From NCBI GenBank assembly GCA_934474025.1, contig CAKSMF010000001.1, positions 248,001-312,000 on the forward strand: DNA of 64,000 nucleotides. Reading direction: 5' to 3'. Under the pieces are notes generated by a model. It did not search any database and was not told the origin of the DNA. It was given only the letters and a program-made list of their open reading frames with translations. Within the stretch, counting starts at the first letter, position 1. Every line of letters begins with the position of its first letter. Shown here piece by piece: positions 51,944 to 61,503 of this stretch. The position numbers and the translations under genes were made by a program. Source of the DNA: an uncultured Ruminococcus sp. Its GTDB lineage: Bacteria > Bacillota > Clostridia > Oscillospirales > Ruminococcaceae.

Positions 51944-54900
51944 ATGCCACTCAGAAAGGATATAAAAAGAGTACTTGTAATAGGTTCAGGACCTATTGTA
52001 ATCGGTCAGGCTGCTGAATTTGACTATGCAGGTACACAGGCTTGTCGTGCATTGAAACAAGAGGGTCTTGAAGTTATTCTTGTAAATTCCAATCCTGCCA
52101 CAATTATGACTGATAAGGCTATGGCTGATAAAGTTTACATTGAACCGCTTACTCTTGATGTAGTTAAGAGAATTATTGAAATAGAAAAACCAGATAGCAT
52201 ACTTTCAACCCTTGGCGGTCAAACTGGTCTTACTCTTTCAATGCAACTTGCTGAAGAAGGCTTCCTTGACTCCCATAATGTAAAGCTTTTAGGTGCAAAT
52301 CCTGAAACTATCCACAAAGCAGAGGACAGACAGGCATTCAAGGATACTATGGAAAAAATAGGCGAACCTTGCATACCATCAAAAGTAGTTGAAACTGTTG
52401 AAGATGCTGTTGATTTTGCAAAAGTTATAGGATATCCTGTTATAGTGCGTCCGGCGTTCACACTCGGCGGAACTGGTGGCGGTATCGCTCAGAATGAGGA
52501 AGAATTAAGAGATATTTCAACTAATGGTTTAAGACTTTCACCTATTACTCAGGTTCTTATTGAAAAATGTATAAGCGGTTGGAAAGAAATAGAATTTGAA
52601 GTTATCCGTGATGCCAAGGGCAATGTTATAACAGTATGTTCTATGGAAAACTTCGACCCTGTAGGTGTTCATACCGGTGATAGTATAGTTATAGCTCCTG
52701 CGGTAACATTATCCGACAGAGAATATCAAATGCTCCGTACAGCTGCAATAAACATCATCAAGGAACTTAAAGTTGAGGGCGGTTGTAACTGTCAGTTTGC
52801 ATTGCACCCTACAAGTTTCAAGTATGCAGTAATTGAAGTTAATCCACGTGTATCACGTTCATCTGCTCTTGCATCAAAGGCTACAGGATATCCTATAGCA
52901 AAGACTGCTACAAAAATCGCAATCGGATACACACTTGACGAAATTATAAATCAGGTTACTGGAAAAACTTATGCTTGTTTTGAACCTGCACTTGACTATG
53001 TTGTTGTAAAATTTCCTAAATGGGCGTTTGATAAATTTGTTTATGCCAAGAGAACTCTCGGTACTCAGATGAAAGCTACCGGTGAAGTTATGGCAATCGG
53101 TACAAGTTTTGAGCAGGCTATGATGAAAGCCGTTCGTTCTATCGAACTCGGACTTGATACAATGAATCTCAAAAAGCTTGAAAAATATTCTACTGATGAA
53201 ATCCGTGAGAGACTTCATCTTGTTGATGACGAACGTTCATTCACAGTATTTGAGGCTCTTAAACGTGGCATAACTCCGGAAGAAATTCACGAAATTACAA
53301 TGATTGATAACTGGTTTCTTTATAAACTTCTTAATCTTGTTGAACTCGAAAAGTGGCTTGCAGACGGTGAACTTACTGAAGAAAAGTACAATACAGCTAA
53401 ACAGTATGGTTATTTAGACAGCACTATTGAAAGGATTTCCGGACAGAAATGTCCTCTTCATAAACACGCAGTCTTCAAAATGGTTGACACCTGTGCAGGA
53501 GAATTCAAGGCAGAAACACCTTATTTCTATTCAACTTTCGATGACGAAAATGAAGCTTCTGAATTTATCGAACATCAGAATACAGGAAAGAAAAAAGTAA
53601 TAGTATTTGGTTCAGGACCTATCAGAATCGGTCAGGGTATTGAATTTGACTATTGTTCTGTACATTGCGTATGGACTCTTAAAGAACTCGGATATGAAGC
53701 AGTTATTTGCAATAACAATCCGGAAACAGTTTCTACAGACTTTGACACAGGCGACAGATTGTATTTTGACCCTCTCACAAAAGAAGATGTTGAATCAATT
53801 ATAGAAACCGAAAAGCCTTATGGTGTAGTAGTACAGTTTGGCGGACAGACTGCTATAAAACTTACAAGACACTTATCCGAAATGGGTGTAAAAATTCTTG
53901 GTACTTCTGCTGATATGATTGATGCTGCTGAGGACAGGGAACGTTTTGATGAAGTGCTTGAAAAGTGCGGAATTATGCGTCCAAAGGGTCATACTGTAAT
54001 GACTACTGAAGAAGCTATAAAGGCTGCTGAAGAATTAGGATATCCTGTACTTCTCAGACCGTCATATGTTTTAGGTGGTCAGAATATGATTATTGCTCAT
54101 TCAAGGGCTGATGTTATTGAATATATGGGCATTATTACAAGTCATATGATTGAAAATCCTGTACTTATTGACAAGTATATGATGGGTACAGAAGTTGAAG
54201 TAGATGCTATATGCGATGGTGAGGATTTCCTCATTCCTGGAATTATGGAACACATTGAACGTGCTGGTGTACATTCCGGTGACTCTATTTCAATATATCC
54301 TGCACAGCACCTTTCTGAGAGAATAAAGAAAATCATTGTTGAATATACTCGTAAGCTTGCAAAGGAACTTCATGTTATAGGACTTGTTAACATTCAGTAT
54401 GTTGTCTATAATCACGAAGTATATGTTATTGAAGTGAATCCACGTTCTTCAAGAACAGTTCCTTATATAAGCAAGGTTACAGGAATACCAATGGTTGACA
54501 TTGCAACTAAAATAATGTTTGGTGCTAAGCTTAAAGATATGGGTTATGAAAGCGGACTTTATCCGGCTGGTGATTATGTCGCTGTAAAAGTACCTGTATT
54601 CAGTTTTGAAAAGCTTACAGATGTTGACACAATGCTCGGACCAGAAATGAAATCCACAGGTGAGTGTCTCGGTATAGGAAGAAATCTTGAAGATGCACTC
54701 TTAAAGGGACTTATAGCTGCCGGATTTGACCTCAAGCGTGAAGGCGGTGTATTGATTTCTGTACGTGATTCTGATAAACAGGAGATTTTACCTATTGCCG
54801 ACAGACTCGAAAGAATGGGCTTTACATTATATGCTACTTCCGGTACACAAAGCGTACTTACAAGAAACATGATAGCTTCTAACCTTGTACGCAAGATTTC

Positions 54901-55135
54901 GGACGGTGAACCTAATGTAGTTACACTTCTCGATAGTGGTAAAGTTAATTATGTTATATCCACATCTGCAAAGGGAAGACTTCCGGAACGTGACAGTGTT
55001 AAAATGCGTCGTAAATCTATTGAACGTTCAATATGTAGCCTGACTGCAATTGATACTGCAAAATCACTTGTTAAGGTTCTTGAATCGGGAAGAACTATAA
55101 ATGATGTTGAACTTGTTGACATAACAAAAATTTAA
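51944..55135 (+). CDS. carB: Carbamoyl-phosphate synthase large subunit
   Basis: CarB makes carbamoyl phosphate from bicarbonate, ammonia and two ATP. The 1063-residue protein has two ATP-grasp halves (VLVIGSGPIVIGQAAEFDYAG and VIVFGSGPIRIGQGIEFDYC; VIEVNPRVSRSSALASKATGYP and YVIEVNPRSSRTVPYISKVTG) and a C-terminal allosteric domain from about residue 930. It is the last gene of the operon; a terminator follows. Confidence 0.98.
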   Translation: MPLRKDIKRVLVIGSGPIVIGQAAEFDYAGTQACRALKQEGLEVILVNSNPATIMTDKAMADKVYIEPLTLDVVKRIIEIEKPDSILSTLGGQTGLTLSMQLAEEGFLDSHNVKLLGANPETIHKAEDRQAFKDTMEKIGEPCIPSKVVETVEDAVDFAKVIGYPVIVRPAFTLGGTGGGIAQNEEELRDISTNGLRLSPITQVLIEKCISGWKEIEFEVIRDAKGNVITVCSMENFDPVGVHTGDSIVIAPAVTLSDREYQMLRTAAINIIKELKVEGGCNCQFALHPTSFKYAVIEVNPRVSRSSALASKATGYPIAKTATKIAIGYTLDEIINQVTGKTYACFEPALDYVVVKFPKWAFDKFVYAKRTLGTQMKATGEVMAIGTSFEQAMMKAVRSIELGLDTMNLKKLEKYSTDEIRERLHLVDDERSFTVFEALKRGITPEEIHEITMIDNWFLYKLLNLVELEKWLADGELTEEKYNTAKQYGYLDSTIERISGQKCPLHKHAVFKMVDTCAGEFKAETPYFYSTFDDENEASEFIEHQNTGKKKVIVFGSGPIRIGQGIEFDYCSVHCVWTLKELGYEAVICNNNPETVSTDFDTGDRLYFDPLTKEDVESIIETEKPYGVVVQFGGQTAIKLTRHLSEMGVKILGTSADMIDAAEDRERFDEVLEKCGIMRPKGHTVMTTEEAIKAAEELGYPVLLRPSYVLGGQNMIIAHSRADVIEYMGIITSHMIENPVLIDKYMMGTEVEVDAICDGEDFLIPGIMEHIERAGVHSGDSISIYPAQHLSERIKKIIVEYTRKLAKELHVIGLVNIQYVVYNHEVYVIEVNPRSSRTVPYISKVTGIPMVDIATKIMFGAKLKDMGYESGLYPAGDYVAVKVPVFSFEKLTDVDTMLGPEMKSTGECLGIGRNLEDALLKGLIAAGFDLKREGGVLISVRDSDKQEILPIADRLERMGFTLYATSGTQSVLTRNMIASNLVRKISDGEPNVVTLLDSGKVNYVISTSAKGRLPERDSVKMRRKSIERSICSLTAIDTAKSLVKVLESGRTINDVELVDITKI

Positions 55136-55147
55136 TCCCTACAGACT

Positions 55148-55180
55148 GCCGGATTTTTAAATTGTCCGGCGGTTTTTTTT
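55148..55180 (+). terminator. Terminator after carB
   Basis: GCCGGA and TCCGGC form a stem followed by GGTTTTTTTT. Confidence 0.88.
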
Positions 55181-55243
55181 CTTAAAAAACTGTAAATTAT
55201 ACACAAAAAATCAGATTTTCATTAATTTGCCGGCATATTACGA

Positions 55244-55272
55244 TTGACGGAAAACAAATATAATAGTATAAT
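55244..55272 (+). promoter_or_regulatory. Promoter of the lipoprotein gene
   Basis: TTGACG and TATAAT are 17 nt apart. Confidence 0.82.
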
Positions 55273-55309
55273 AGATTTTACAGACTAAAAACAAGGAGAA
55301 ATAAGAATT

Positions 55310-56035
55310 ATGAAAAAAATCGTAAAATATACGGCTTTTGTGATTGCTTTAATGGCATTGGTTACAGGCTGTGACGGAAAACAAACAGAAGATAGTACAT
55401 CTTCTACAGCAGAAACAGTTGTCACAACATCAGTTGAAGAAACTACTACAACTTCCATTGAAACAACCACTGAATTTACAGAAACTACTACAGAAACTAC
55501 AAGTGAAATTTCTGATGAAAATAATACAGAATACAGAACAGTTCTTGATGCATATCATCAGGCTTATATTGACAGTAATGCCGATGCAGTATATGCGTTG
55601 TTCAGTCCGAACGAAATAACAGCGTTTGACACTTATATGAAAGCATATCTTAAAGATAGTCTCGGAGAATCCGAAGAAACTGTTGAAAAAATGTTCACAA
55701 AAGATAATATTATTTCAGCTATAAATGGTTCTATACAGAATATTCACGGAATTATGAGCAATTATAATACATCAGATACTGATACATGGTCAATAAATAT
55801 AGATGAAACTACTATTGAACGTTATACTGCCGATGAACTGGCTGAAATAAATTCAAAGCTTAATATTAATGCTACTGATGGTTATACTTGTGAAATACCT
55901 TTTTATAAAAATAATGCTAATGATGAAATATTTGTTGCTGAACCGTCTTCCGTATTACAGATTGATGGCAAGTGGTATATAAGTTACAGCGTAGCGTGCG
56001 ATAGACTTATAGAATTTATGGACATAGAATTTTAA
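55310..56035 (+). CDS. Lipoprotein with Thr-rich linker
   Basis: The 241-residue protein has a lipoprotein signal with lipobox VTGC (Cys at about residue 21), then a threonine/glutamate-rich linker (about 25-75; repeats of ETTT), typical of surface spacers, and a C-terminal alpha/beta domain of about 160 residues starting YRTVLDAYHQAYIDSNADA, with a SnoaL/NTF2-like appearance (weak). The ligand or role is unknown. Its own promoter precedes it; the ABC exporter follows. Confidence 0.8.
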   Translation: MKKIVKYTAFVIALMALVTGCDGKQTEDSTSSTAETVVTTSVEETTTTSIETTTEFTETTTETTSEISDENNTEYRTVLDAYHQAYIDSNADAVYALFSPNEITAFDTYMKAYLKDSLGESEETVEKMFTKDNIISAINGSIQNIHGIMSNYNTSDTDTWSINIDETTIERYTADELAEINSKLNINATDGYTCEIPFYKNNANDEIFVAEPSSVLQIDGKWYISYSVACDRLIEFMDIEF

Positions 56036-56054
56036 CAGGCACTAACAAAAGTTA

Positions 56055-56111
56055 CAGTCAGACATACATTGACTCGTCAGTCTCCGTGAAATTGTTGACT
56101 ATGGATTTAAA
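56055..56111 (+). repeat. Interspersed element, copy 7 (ABC exporter leader)
   Basis: CAGTCAGACATACATTGACTCGTCAGTCTCCGTGAAATT (given here in parts: GACATACA, TCGTCAG, CTCCGTGAAATT) matches the 3' half of copy 1, ending ACTATGGATTTAAAA. It has lost the final GATTGAAAC form. Confidence 0.65.
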
Positions 56112-56143
56112 AAAACAAGCAAAAAAATACACAAAGGTGAAAC

Positions 56144-57874
56144 ATGAAGAAATTAATTAAATATCTTAGAAATTATAAAAAAGAATTGGTTTTCGGTCCT
56201 TTCTTTAAACTGCTGGAAGCTATTTTTGAACTTATTGTTCCTCATGTTATGGGACGTATTATTGATATAGGAATTACAAATAATGATACAAAATATATTC
56301 TGCGTATGTCAGGGTTAATAGTGTTATTGGGCTTCTGTGGACTGGGATTTGCACTTACTTGTCAGATGCTTGCTGCTAAATGTGCGTATGGTTTTGGTAC
56401 AGAATTGAGAACATCACTTTATAAACATATAAATTCATTGTCATACAGCAGTATTGACAAAGTGGGTACAGCATCACTTGTCAATCGTCTTACTAATGAT
56501 TCAAATACTGTACAGAATGGTGTTAATATGTTTATAAGACTTGCTACCCGTTCTCCGTTTCTTGTAATAGGTGCAATGGTTATGGCAATGCGTATTGATT
56601 TGAAATTGTCTGTAATCTTTTTTATCGTTGCTATTCTTACGACAATAGTTATAGTTGCTGTAATGAACAAAACTGTTCCTATGTACAAAACCACTCAGAA
56701 AAATCTTGACAAAGCGTCTATGCTTACCCGTGAAAATTTAGAGGGTGCAAGAGTTATAAGAGCTTTTGCGAGACAGAAAGAGGAAATAGAAGATTTTAAG
56801 AAATCCGTTGATGATATAGCAACAAGTTCAATAGCAGTAGGCAGAATATCTTCGATATTAAATCCTTTTTCTTTCATGATTATGAATCTGGGTATAGTTG
56901 CTATTATATGGTTCGGTGGTGTGAGAATTGATTCGGGGTATCTTACACAAGGTGAACTTACTGAATTTGTAAACTATATGACTCAGATATTACTTGCATT
57001 GATAGTTCTTGCAAACTTAATTGTAACTTTTACAAAGGCTTTTGCATCTGCAAATCGTATCAGTGAAGTTTTTGACATTGAGTCTGAAAAATCCGGAGGA
57101 AATGAAAAACCTTCTGACCACAGAAACAGTGAAAATATTCTTGAATTTAAAAATGTTTCATTTGCTTACGAAACTGCCGGTGACTGTTCTGTAAAGAATA
57201 TTTCATTTGACCTTAAAAGAGGTGAAATGCTTGGAATTATAGGCGGTACGGGAAGCGGTAAATCAACGCTTGCAAATCTTATACCATGTTTTTACAGAGT
57301 CACAGAGGGTGAAATATTGGTTTCCGGAGTGGACGTTTATAATTATGACTTTAAAGCACTCAGACAGTCAATAGGACTTGTGCCACAGAAAGCTGTATTA
57401 TTTACAGGAAGTATCCGTGATAATATGAAATGGCATAATCCAAACGCCACTGATGAAGAAATAATATCCGCTCTTAAAACTGCTCAGGCATGGGAATTTG
57501 TAAGCAAAATGCCTGATGGTCTTGATACTAAGATTTCACAGGGTGGTAAAAACCTTTCCGGCGGACAGAAACAGAGAATTTCAATAGCACGTGCGATTGT
57601 CGGCAATCCGGAAATACTCATTCTTGATGACTCAACAAGTGCATTGGACTATGCAACCGATTTGGCTCTTCGTAAGGCTTTAAGAACTGATATTCCTGAA
57701 ACTACTGTTATAATGATTTCACAAAGAACTACTTCACTTAAAGATGCTGATAAGATTATTGTTATGGACGACGGAGAAACAGTCGGTATCGGAAAACATG
57801 ATTATTTACTTGAAAACTGCGAAATTTACAACGAAATCTATAAATCACAGATGAACGAAAAGGAGGGTAACTGA
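56144..57874 (+). CDS. ABC exporter half-transporter A (degenerate ATPase site)
   Basis: The 576-residue protein has six membrane helices (residues about 15-300) and an ATPase domain with Walker A GGTGSGKSTLA near residue 367, signature LSGGQKQRISIA, and Walker B ILILDDSTSALD. The catalytic glutamate after Walker B is Asp and the switch histidine is Gln (ISQRTT), so this site is degenerate. It pairs with the next gene (2-nt gap) as a heterodimer. The substrate is unknown; such pairs often export drugs, peptides or lipids. Confidence 0.9.
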   Translation: MKKLIKYLRNYKKELVFGPFFKLLEAIFELIVPHVMGRIIDIGITNNDTKYILRMSGLIVLLGFCGLGFALTCQMLAAKCAYGFGTELRTSLYKHINSLSYSSIDKVGTASLVNRLTNDSNTVQNGVNMFIRLATRSPFLVIGAMVMAMRIDLKLSVIFFIVAILTTIVIVAVMNKTVPMYKTTQKNLDKASMLTRENLEGARVIRAFARQKEEIEDFKKSVDDIATSSIAVGRISSILNPFSFMIMNLGIVAIIWFGGVRIDSGYLTQGELTEFVNYMTQILLALIVLANLIVTFTKAFASANRISEVFDIESEKSGGNEKPSDHRNSENILEFKNVSFAYETAGDCSVKNISFDLKRGEMLGIIGGTGSGKSTLANLIPCFYRVTEGEILVSGVDVYNYDFKALRQSIGLVPQKAVLFTGSIRDNMKWHNPNATDEEIISALKTAQAWEFVSKMPDGLDTKISQGGKNLSGGQKQRISIARAIVGNPEILILDDSTSALDYATDLALRKALRTDIPETTVIMISQRTTSLKDADKIIVMDDGETVGIGKHDYLLENCEIYNEIYKSQMNEKEGN

Positions 57875-57875
57875 A

Positions 57876-59615
57876 ATGTTTGATACTCTTAAAAGGGTGA
57901 TTTCGTATGCCCGTCCTTATATAGCTTATCTTATAAGTACAATATTTTTTGCAATAGCAGGTGTGGGACTTTCACTTTTAGTTCCCATATTTATTGGTAA
58001 TGCTGTTGACTGTTGCATAGGAAAAGGCACAGTTGAATTTGATGACCTTAAAAAAATTGCTGTCGGACTTGCTGTCATGGTTATAGCAAGCGGAGTTTTT
58101 CAGTGGATTATGAGTTTGTGTACAAATAAACTTGCATTTCTTACAATCCGTGATATGAGAGCAGATATATTCAATAAGCTTGAAAGAGTTCCGCTGAAAT
58201 ATATCGACGGTCACACAAATGGCGAACTTACAAGCCGTGTAATCAATGATATTGAAATTGTTTCAGACGGTCTTTTACAAGGATTTACTCAATTTTTCAG
58301 CAGTATAATGACTATAGTCGGAACACTTATTTTCATGATGTTTATAAATTTCAGAATTGCTCTTGTTGTTGTGATTATGACACCACTTTCATTTATAGCT
58401 GCCTCAAAAATAACTAAAGCTTCTCACGATTCGTATATGAAACAATCAAAGTTGCGTGGCGATATGGTTGGACTTGCTGAAGAAATGGCAGGAAATCAAA
58501 AGATTGTCAAGGCTTTTGTTTACGAAAACAGGGCTATGAAACGTTTTGATAATATAAATGCTGATTATGGAAAAATAGGTATAAAAGCTACTTTTTTAAG
58601 TTCAATAACCAATCCTGTAACACGTTTTGTAAATGGTATGATTTATGCAGCGGTCGGACTTCTCGGAGCATTAGGAGTTACTGGTACAGTCGGATTTATT
58701 GGTTCTATGACTGTCGGAAAACTTACAAGTTTTCTTTCATTTTCCAACCAGTATACAAAACCTTTTAATGAAATATCCGGTGTTTTTGCAGAATTGCAGA
58801 ACGCTGTAGCATCAGCACAAAGAGTTTTCAACGTACTTAATGAAACAGAAGTTTCTGATGATTCAAGCAAAGAAAAACTTACTGCTTGTAATGGTACTCT
58901 TAGTTTTGAAAATGTATGTTTTTCTTATAATCCGGAAGTTGAATTGATTAACAATTTCAGTCTTGATGTAAAATCCGGACAGAAAGTAGCTATAGTAGGT
59001 CCTACCGGTTGCGGAAAATCCACTATAATAAATCTTTTGCTTAGATTTTATGATATTGATAGCGGTAAGATAACTGTTTCCGGAAAAGATGTAAACAGCA
59101 TTACACGTGACAGTTTAAGAAATCAATTCGGTATGGTTTTGCAGGAAACATGGATTTTTACAGGAACAGTTGCAGAAAATATTTCTTATGGTATGCCGAA
59201 TGCAACCCGTGAACAGATTATTGAAGCTTCTAAAGCAGTTTATGCACATGGTTTTATAAAACGTCTGCCAAATGGTTATGATACTGTTATAAGTGAAGAC
59301 AGTGGACTTTCACAGGGTCAGAAACAGTTGATATGTATTGCAAGAATTATGCTTATGAGTCCTCCTATGCTTATTCTTGACGAAGCTACAAGTTCAATCG
59401 ATTTACGTACTGAACAACGTATTCAAAAAGCTTTCACAAAGCTTATGGACGGCAGAACAAGTTTTATCATTGCACACAGACTCTCTACTATTAAAAATTC
59501 TGATACTATTCTTGTTATGAAAAATGGTAATATAGTCGAACAGGGCAGTCATAGCGAACTTATGCAAAATGACGGTTTCTATGCAAAACTCTATAATAGT
59601 CAGTTTGCGACTTGA
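57876..59615 (+). CDS. ABC exporter half-transporter B (canonical ATPase site)
   Basis: The 579-residue partner has six membrane helices and an ATPase domain with Walker A GPTGCGKSTIIN near residue 374, Q-loop VLQETWIF, Walker B MLILDEATSSID and switch His in IIAHRLST, all canonical. The signature reads LSQGQKQL, as is common in one partner of asymmetric exporters. Translation begins 2 nt after the first gene's stop, so the two are coupled. There is no terminator directly after it. Confidence 0.92.
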   Translation: MFDTLKRVISYARPYIAYLISTIFFAIAGVGLSLLVPIFIGNAVDCCIGKGTVEFDDLKKIAVGLAVMVIASGVFQWIMSLCTNKLAFLTIRDMRADIFNKLERVPLKYIDGHTNGELTSRVINDIEIVSDGLLQGFTQFFSSIMTIVGTLIFMMFINFRIALVVVIMTPLSFIAASKITKASHDSYMKQSKLRGDMVGLAEEMAGNQKIVKAFVYENRAMKRFDNINADYGKIGIKATFLSSITNPVTRFVNGMIYAAVGLLGALGVTGTVGFIGSMTVGKLTSFLSFSNQYTKPFNEISGVFAELQNAVASAQRVFNVLNETEVSDDSSKEKLTACNGTLSFENVCFSYNPEVELINNFSLDVKSGQKVAIVGPTGCGKSTIINLLLRFYDIDSGKITVSGKDVNSITRDSLRNQFGMVLQETWIFTGTVAENISYGMPNATREQIIEASKAVYAHGFIKRLPNGYDTVISEDSGLSQGQKQLICIARIMLMSPPMLILDEATSSIDLRTEQRIQKAFTKLMDGRTSFIIAHRLSTIKNSDTILVMKNGNIVEQGSHSELMQNDGFYAKLYNSQFAT

Positions 59616-59655
59616 ACGGTATAAAATAATTCCTTAAAAATTTATCTTTTATATA

Positions 59656-59684
59656 TTGACGAAAATAAATTAATATGGTATAAT
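59656..59684 (+). promoter_or_regulatory. Promoter reading into element copy B
   Basis: TTGACG and TATAAT are 17 nt apart, and the 192-bp element starts 2 nt after the -10 box. The element would thus be at or near the 5' end of the transcript for the pyrophosphorylase gene. Confidence 0.75.
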
Positions 59685-59685
59685 A

Positions 59686-59877
59686 TTCAACAAAACTTTG
59701 AATCCCCCGCTTCTTTAAGTGGCGGACATTGTAAAACGGCAGTGGGAGCGGAAAGAATTGGTATCTCCCACTGACATGAAATCAATCCGCTTGACAGATT
59801 CTTCAAAATATAATATACTGAATATGACATTATAAATCAGGGAGGTCATGGACAGAATGCCCTGTGGATTGAAACAA
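59686..59877 (+). repeat. 192-bp interspersed element, copy B
   Basis: This is 192 bp with three mismatches to 27012-27203. It carries AGTGGGAG/CTCCCACT and other stems and ends CTGTGGATTGAAACAA. It lies in the pyrophosphorylase leader, in the same orientation as that gene. Confidence 0.9.
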
Positions 59878-59890
59878 CAATAATTATCAA

Positions 59891-59954
59891 GACTTTTTTA
59901 CTTCTATAAACAGTGATAATAAGGCTTTAATATATACTGGTTATAGACTGAAAC
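59891..59954 (+). repeat. Interspersed element, copy 8 (truncated, pyrophosphorylase leader)
   Basis: TTCTATAAACAG resembles the left part of the pyk copy (CTCTGTAAACAG), and it ends TTATAGACTGAAAC. It is directly downstream of copy B, giving two elements in tandem. Confidence 0.5.
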
Positions 59955-60010
59955 AAAATATTTACGATATTTTTTGGAACTAAACATATAATATTAAAGG
60001 GGGTTGTGTC

Positions 60011-61243
60011 ATGATTACACTTGATACAGCAAAAAACTTATTGAAACAATATGGTCAGGAACATATTCTTGAACATTATAATGAACTCAATAGTGAAGAA
60101 AAAGAAAAACTTCTTTCACAAATTGAACTGATAGATTTTTCTGTGCTTAAAAACCTTAGCGAAGAAAACAGATATTCTGCAAAGAGGGGAAATTTTGAAC
60201 CATTAGGAGCAATTACAATTGATGATATTTCCAAAAATAAAGAAAAATATTACTCATTGGGAACAAACGCTATAAAAAATGGCGAAATTGCAGCAGTTCT
60301 TCTTGCAGGGGGACAGGGTACACGCCTTGGATTTGATAAGCCGAAAGGTATGTTTAATATAGGTCTTACAAAAGAACTCTATATTTTTGAATGTCTTATC
60401 AACAATCTCATGAAAGTTATTAAAGATACTGGCACATTTATTCAGCTATACATCATGACAAATGAAAAAAATTATGATGATACTGTAAACTTTTTTAAAG
60501 AAAAGAACTTTTTCGGATATGACAAAAATTATATAAAGTTTTTCATACAGGATATGGCACCAAGCGTTGATTTCAATGGTAAAGTGTATATGGAAAGCAA
60601 ATCAGATATTTCAATTTCTCCTAATGGTAATGGCGGTTGGTTTTCTTCTATTGTTCGTGCCGGACTTCTTAAAGATATAGAAGAAAAAGGCATTAAATGG
60701 ATAAATGTTTTTGCAGTTGATAATGTTTTGCAACAAATTGCAGACCCATGCTTTATAGGTGCGGTAATAGATTCCGGAAGCCAATCCGGAAGCAAGGTAG
60801 TAAGCAAGGCTGAACCAAATGAACGTGTAGGTGTTCTTTGTGCAGAAGACGGTAAACCAGCTATAGTTGAATACTATGAAATGACTCCTGAAATGCGTGA
60901 ACTTATTACAGAGGACGGACAGCTTGCTTATAAATATGGTGTTATATTGAATTATTTATTTAATGTAAACAGACTTATAGAGATTGTTTCAGAAAAAATG
61001 CCTGTTCATGTAGTTGAAAAGAAAATTCCTTACATGAATGAAAATGGTGAATATATAGTTCCCGACGAACCTAATGGTTATAAATTTGAAACACTTGTTC
61101 TGGATATGGTGCATCTTCAGGAAAGTTGTTTGCCATATGAAGTTGAACGCTGTAAAGAGTTCGCTCCTGTTAAGAATTCAAAGGGCGTTGATTCTGTGGA
61201 AACTGCAAGAGAACTTCTCAAACAGAATGGAATTGAGCTGTAA
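60011..61243 (+). CDS. UDP-sugar (UDPGP-family) pyrophosphorylase
   Basis: The 410-residue protein fits the UDPGP family that makes UDP-N-acetylhexosamine or UDP-glucose from UTP. It has the UTP loop VLLAGGQGTRLGFDKPKGM near residue 97, GNGGWFSSIVRAGL, the metal-binding NVFAVDNVLQQIADP, and KFETLVLDMV. The eukaryotic-like class (as in UAP/AGX) is found in some Firmicutes. The exact sugar cannot be told. AAAGGGGG lies before the ATG. Confidence 0.88.
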   Translation: MITLDTAKNLLKQYGQEHILEHYNELNSEEKEKLLSQIELIDFSVLKNLSEENRYSAKRGNFEPLGAITIDDISKNKEKYYSLGTNAIKNGEIAAVLLAGGQGTRLGFDKPKGMFNIGLTKELYIFECLINNLMKVIKDTGTFIQLYIMTNEKNYDDTVNFFKEKNFFGYDKNYIKFFIQDMAPSVDFNGKVYMESKSDISISPNGNGGWFSSIVRAGLLKDIEEKGIKWINVFAVDNVLQQIADPCFIGAVIDSGSQSGSKVVSKAEPNERVGVLCAEDGKPAIVEYYEMTPEMRELITEDGQLAYKYGVILNYLFNVNRLIEIVSEKMPVHVVEKKIPYMNENGEYIVPDEPNGYKFETLVLDMVHLQESCLPYEVERCKEFAPVKNSKGVDSVETARELLKQNGIEL

Positions 61244-61302
61244 AACATTTAACAATACTAAAATTTTCGTTTGTTTTTATTGTGAAAAATATTAAATTGA
61301 TG

Positions 61303-61331
61303 TTGACTTGTTGAAAAAAATAGTGTATAAT
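61303..61331 (+). promoter_or_regulatory. ldh promoter
   Basis: TTGACT and TATAAT are 17 nt apart, just upstream of the element copy in the ldh leader. Confidence 0.85.
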
Positions 61332-61362
61332 AAATATGATGTTTTTTAACAATCATTAACAA

Positions 61363-61488
61363 GAATTCTCTTACCTTTATAGGTGTTGAGATGAATTCTA
61401 AATCAAAAACTTAACAGCAGTGGTGGGCGGAGATAAATTATAAACTGATTTGTCAGTTTCCGTTAAATTACCGACTGTAGAGTGAAAC
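61363..61488 (+). repeat. Interspersed element, copy 9 (ldh leader)
   Basis: This is nearly full length and the closest match to copy 1. It contains AGATGAATTCTAAAT, AACAGCAGTGGTGGGCGGAGA and CTGATTTGTCAG, and ends CTGTAGAGTGAAAC, 15 nt before the ldh ATG. CGGA/TCCG and CAGT/ACTG can pair. Confidence 0.75.
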
Positions 61489-61503
61489 AATCGGAGGTTT
61501 ATC

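Noticed and set aside
29656..61488. CRISPR array
   Set aside because: The GATTGAAAC ends recur, but copies are thousands of bases apart, have different bodies, and there are no regularly spaced spacers or cas genes.
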